From contig NC_031498.1 in NCBI RefSeq assembly GCF_000237925.1, positions 5,996,152 to 6,060,151 on the forward strand: a stretch of DNA of 64,000 nt, written 5' to 3'. This document shows, piece after piece, positions 63,613 to 64,000 of this stretch. The position numbers and the translations under genes are program-made. Below the pieces are notes generated by a model. That model was not told where the DNA came from. It made no database searches and was given only the letters and a program-made list of their open reading frames with translations. Each line of letters starts with the position of its first letter. Positions within the stretch are counted from its first letter, which is position 1. Source of the DNA: Schistosoma mansoni. Taxonomy: Eukaryota; Platyhelminthes; Trematoda; Strigeidida; Schistosomatidae.

Positions 63613-64000
63613 CATAGTTTGATAAATAATGAGACACAAACTCGCAATACGATTATTCATATAAAGTGGTTTCATTTTTGACAGCTGAAATGAATCTATA
63701 AAGGCTATCTAATATTGTAAACAAGGTTGTATTGCCTCACGTTTATCTGAGAAAGCAGTGAATGGCAAAATAGAAACATAATAAAATAAGGTAAATGACT
63801 AAATGAAAGGAAAAACAAGAGCCAAAAAGCTCATGGGATGAATTGCTGTGGTTCTCAGATAATAATTTTGAATGTACTTACTGATGATAGCAAATTATGT
63901 GGCTACTACACTTAATATTAGAATTGGGAAAGTTATGATTTCATGTTGTCTCCATTAGATATTTATCTGTTTATTACATGAAACATGTAAAGTACGCTTA
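63613..64000. other. No feature recognised
   Basis: AT-rich sequence running to the window end. It probably lies within an intron of, or upstream of, the LOXHD1-like gene. Confidence 0.4.

Noticed and set aside
1-64000. CRISPR arrays, bacterial operons, rRNA genes
   Set aside because: None seen. Introns, SINEs and LINEs make this a eukaryotic nuclear sequence.

Overview
The window is eukaryotic, AT-rich and intron-bearing. It looks like a flatworm of the genus Schistosoma. The reasons are short exons separated by repeat-filled introns, satellite/SINE units of the Sm-alpha type that carry a hammerhead ribozyme, SR2/Perere-like LINEs, and Gypsy elements of the CsRn1/Boudicca clade with a tRNA-Trp-like primer site.

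Host genes. Three conserved genes are recognisable, all on the minus strand. At 1512-7992 lie four exons of ELP2, a WD40 subunit of Elongator; its 3' exons are not in view. At 14120-24188 is a complete seven-exon GTF3C5, the TFIIIC subunit 5, whose last exon carries one extra base in this assembly. At 52927-61737 are the last five exons of a LOXHD1-like PLAT-domain protein. Every exon junction given here was matched by reading phase, except the GTF3C5 exon 6/7 join. Two short single-exon ORFs with believable protein features lie between: a 77-residue secreted peptide (43366-43599) and a 103-residue two-pass membrane protein (46378-46691).

Repeats by region. 8.86-12.57 kb: LINE remnants between ELP2 and GTF3C5. 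14-23 kb: GTF3C5 introns holding three copies of a ~530 bp tRNA-headed SINE and a truncated RTE-like LINE. 24.96-27.96 kb: a CR1-like LINE. 29.85-32.0 kb: an old Gypsy pol/gag fossil. 32.86-34.07 kb: a second RTE-like LINE copy. 34.08-39.39 kb: a young Gypsy (CsRn1-clade) element with two LTRs that read the same throughout. 39.39-40.92 kb: a copy of 16.25-17.78 kb with no difference seen, including GTF3C5 exon 6. 44.45-46.0 kb: LTR remnants. 49.37-51.70 kb: a second, decayed CsRn1-like fossil with a SINE inside it. 62.8-63.6 kb: hammerhead satellite units in inverted order around a 200-N gap.

The most interesting signal is that three different tRNA-headed repeat families in one 64-kb window each carry a type I hammerhead ribozyme. 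All have a self-complementary stem III with almost no loop. The copy at 50545-50589 keeps all the core bases and differs from the Sm-alpha type in stems I, II and III. The second main signal is the 1.5-kb duplication that abuts an LTR element whose two flanks come from different LINE copies, which means either recent recombination or an assembly chimera.
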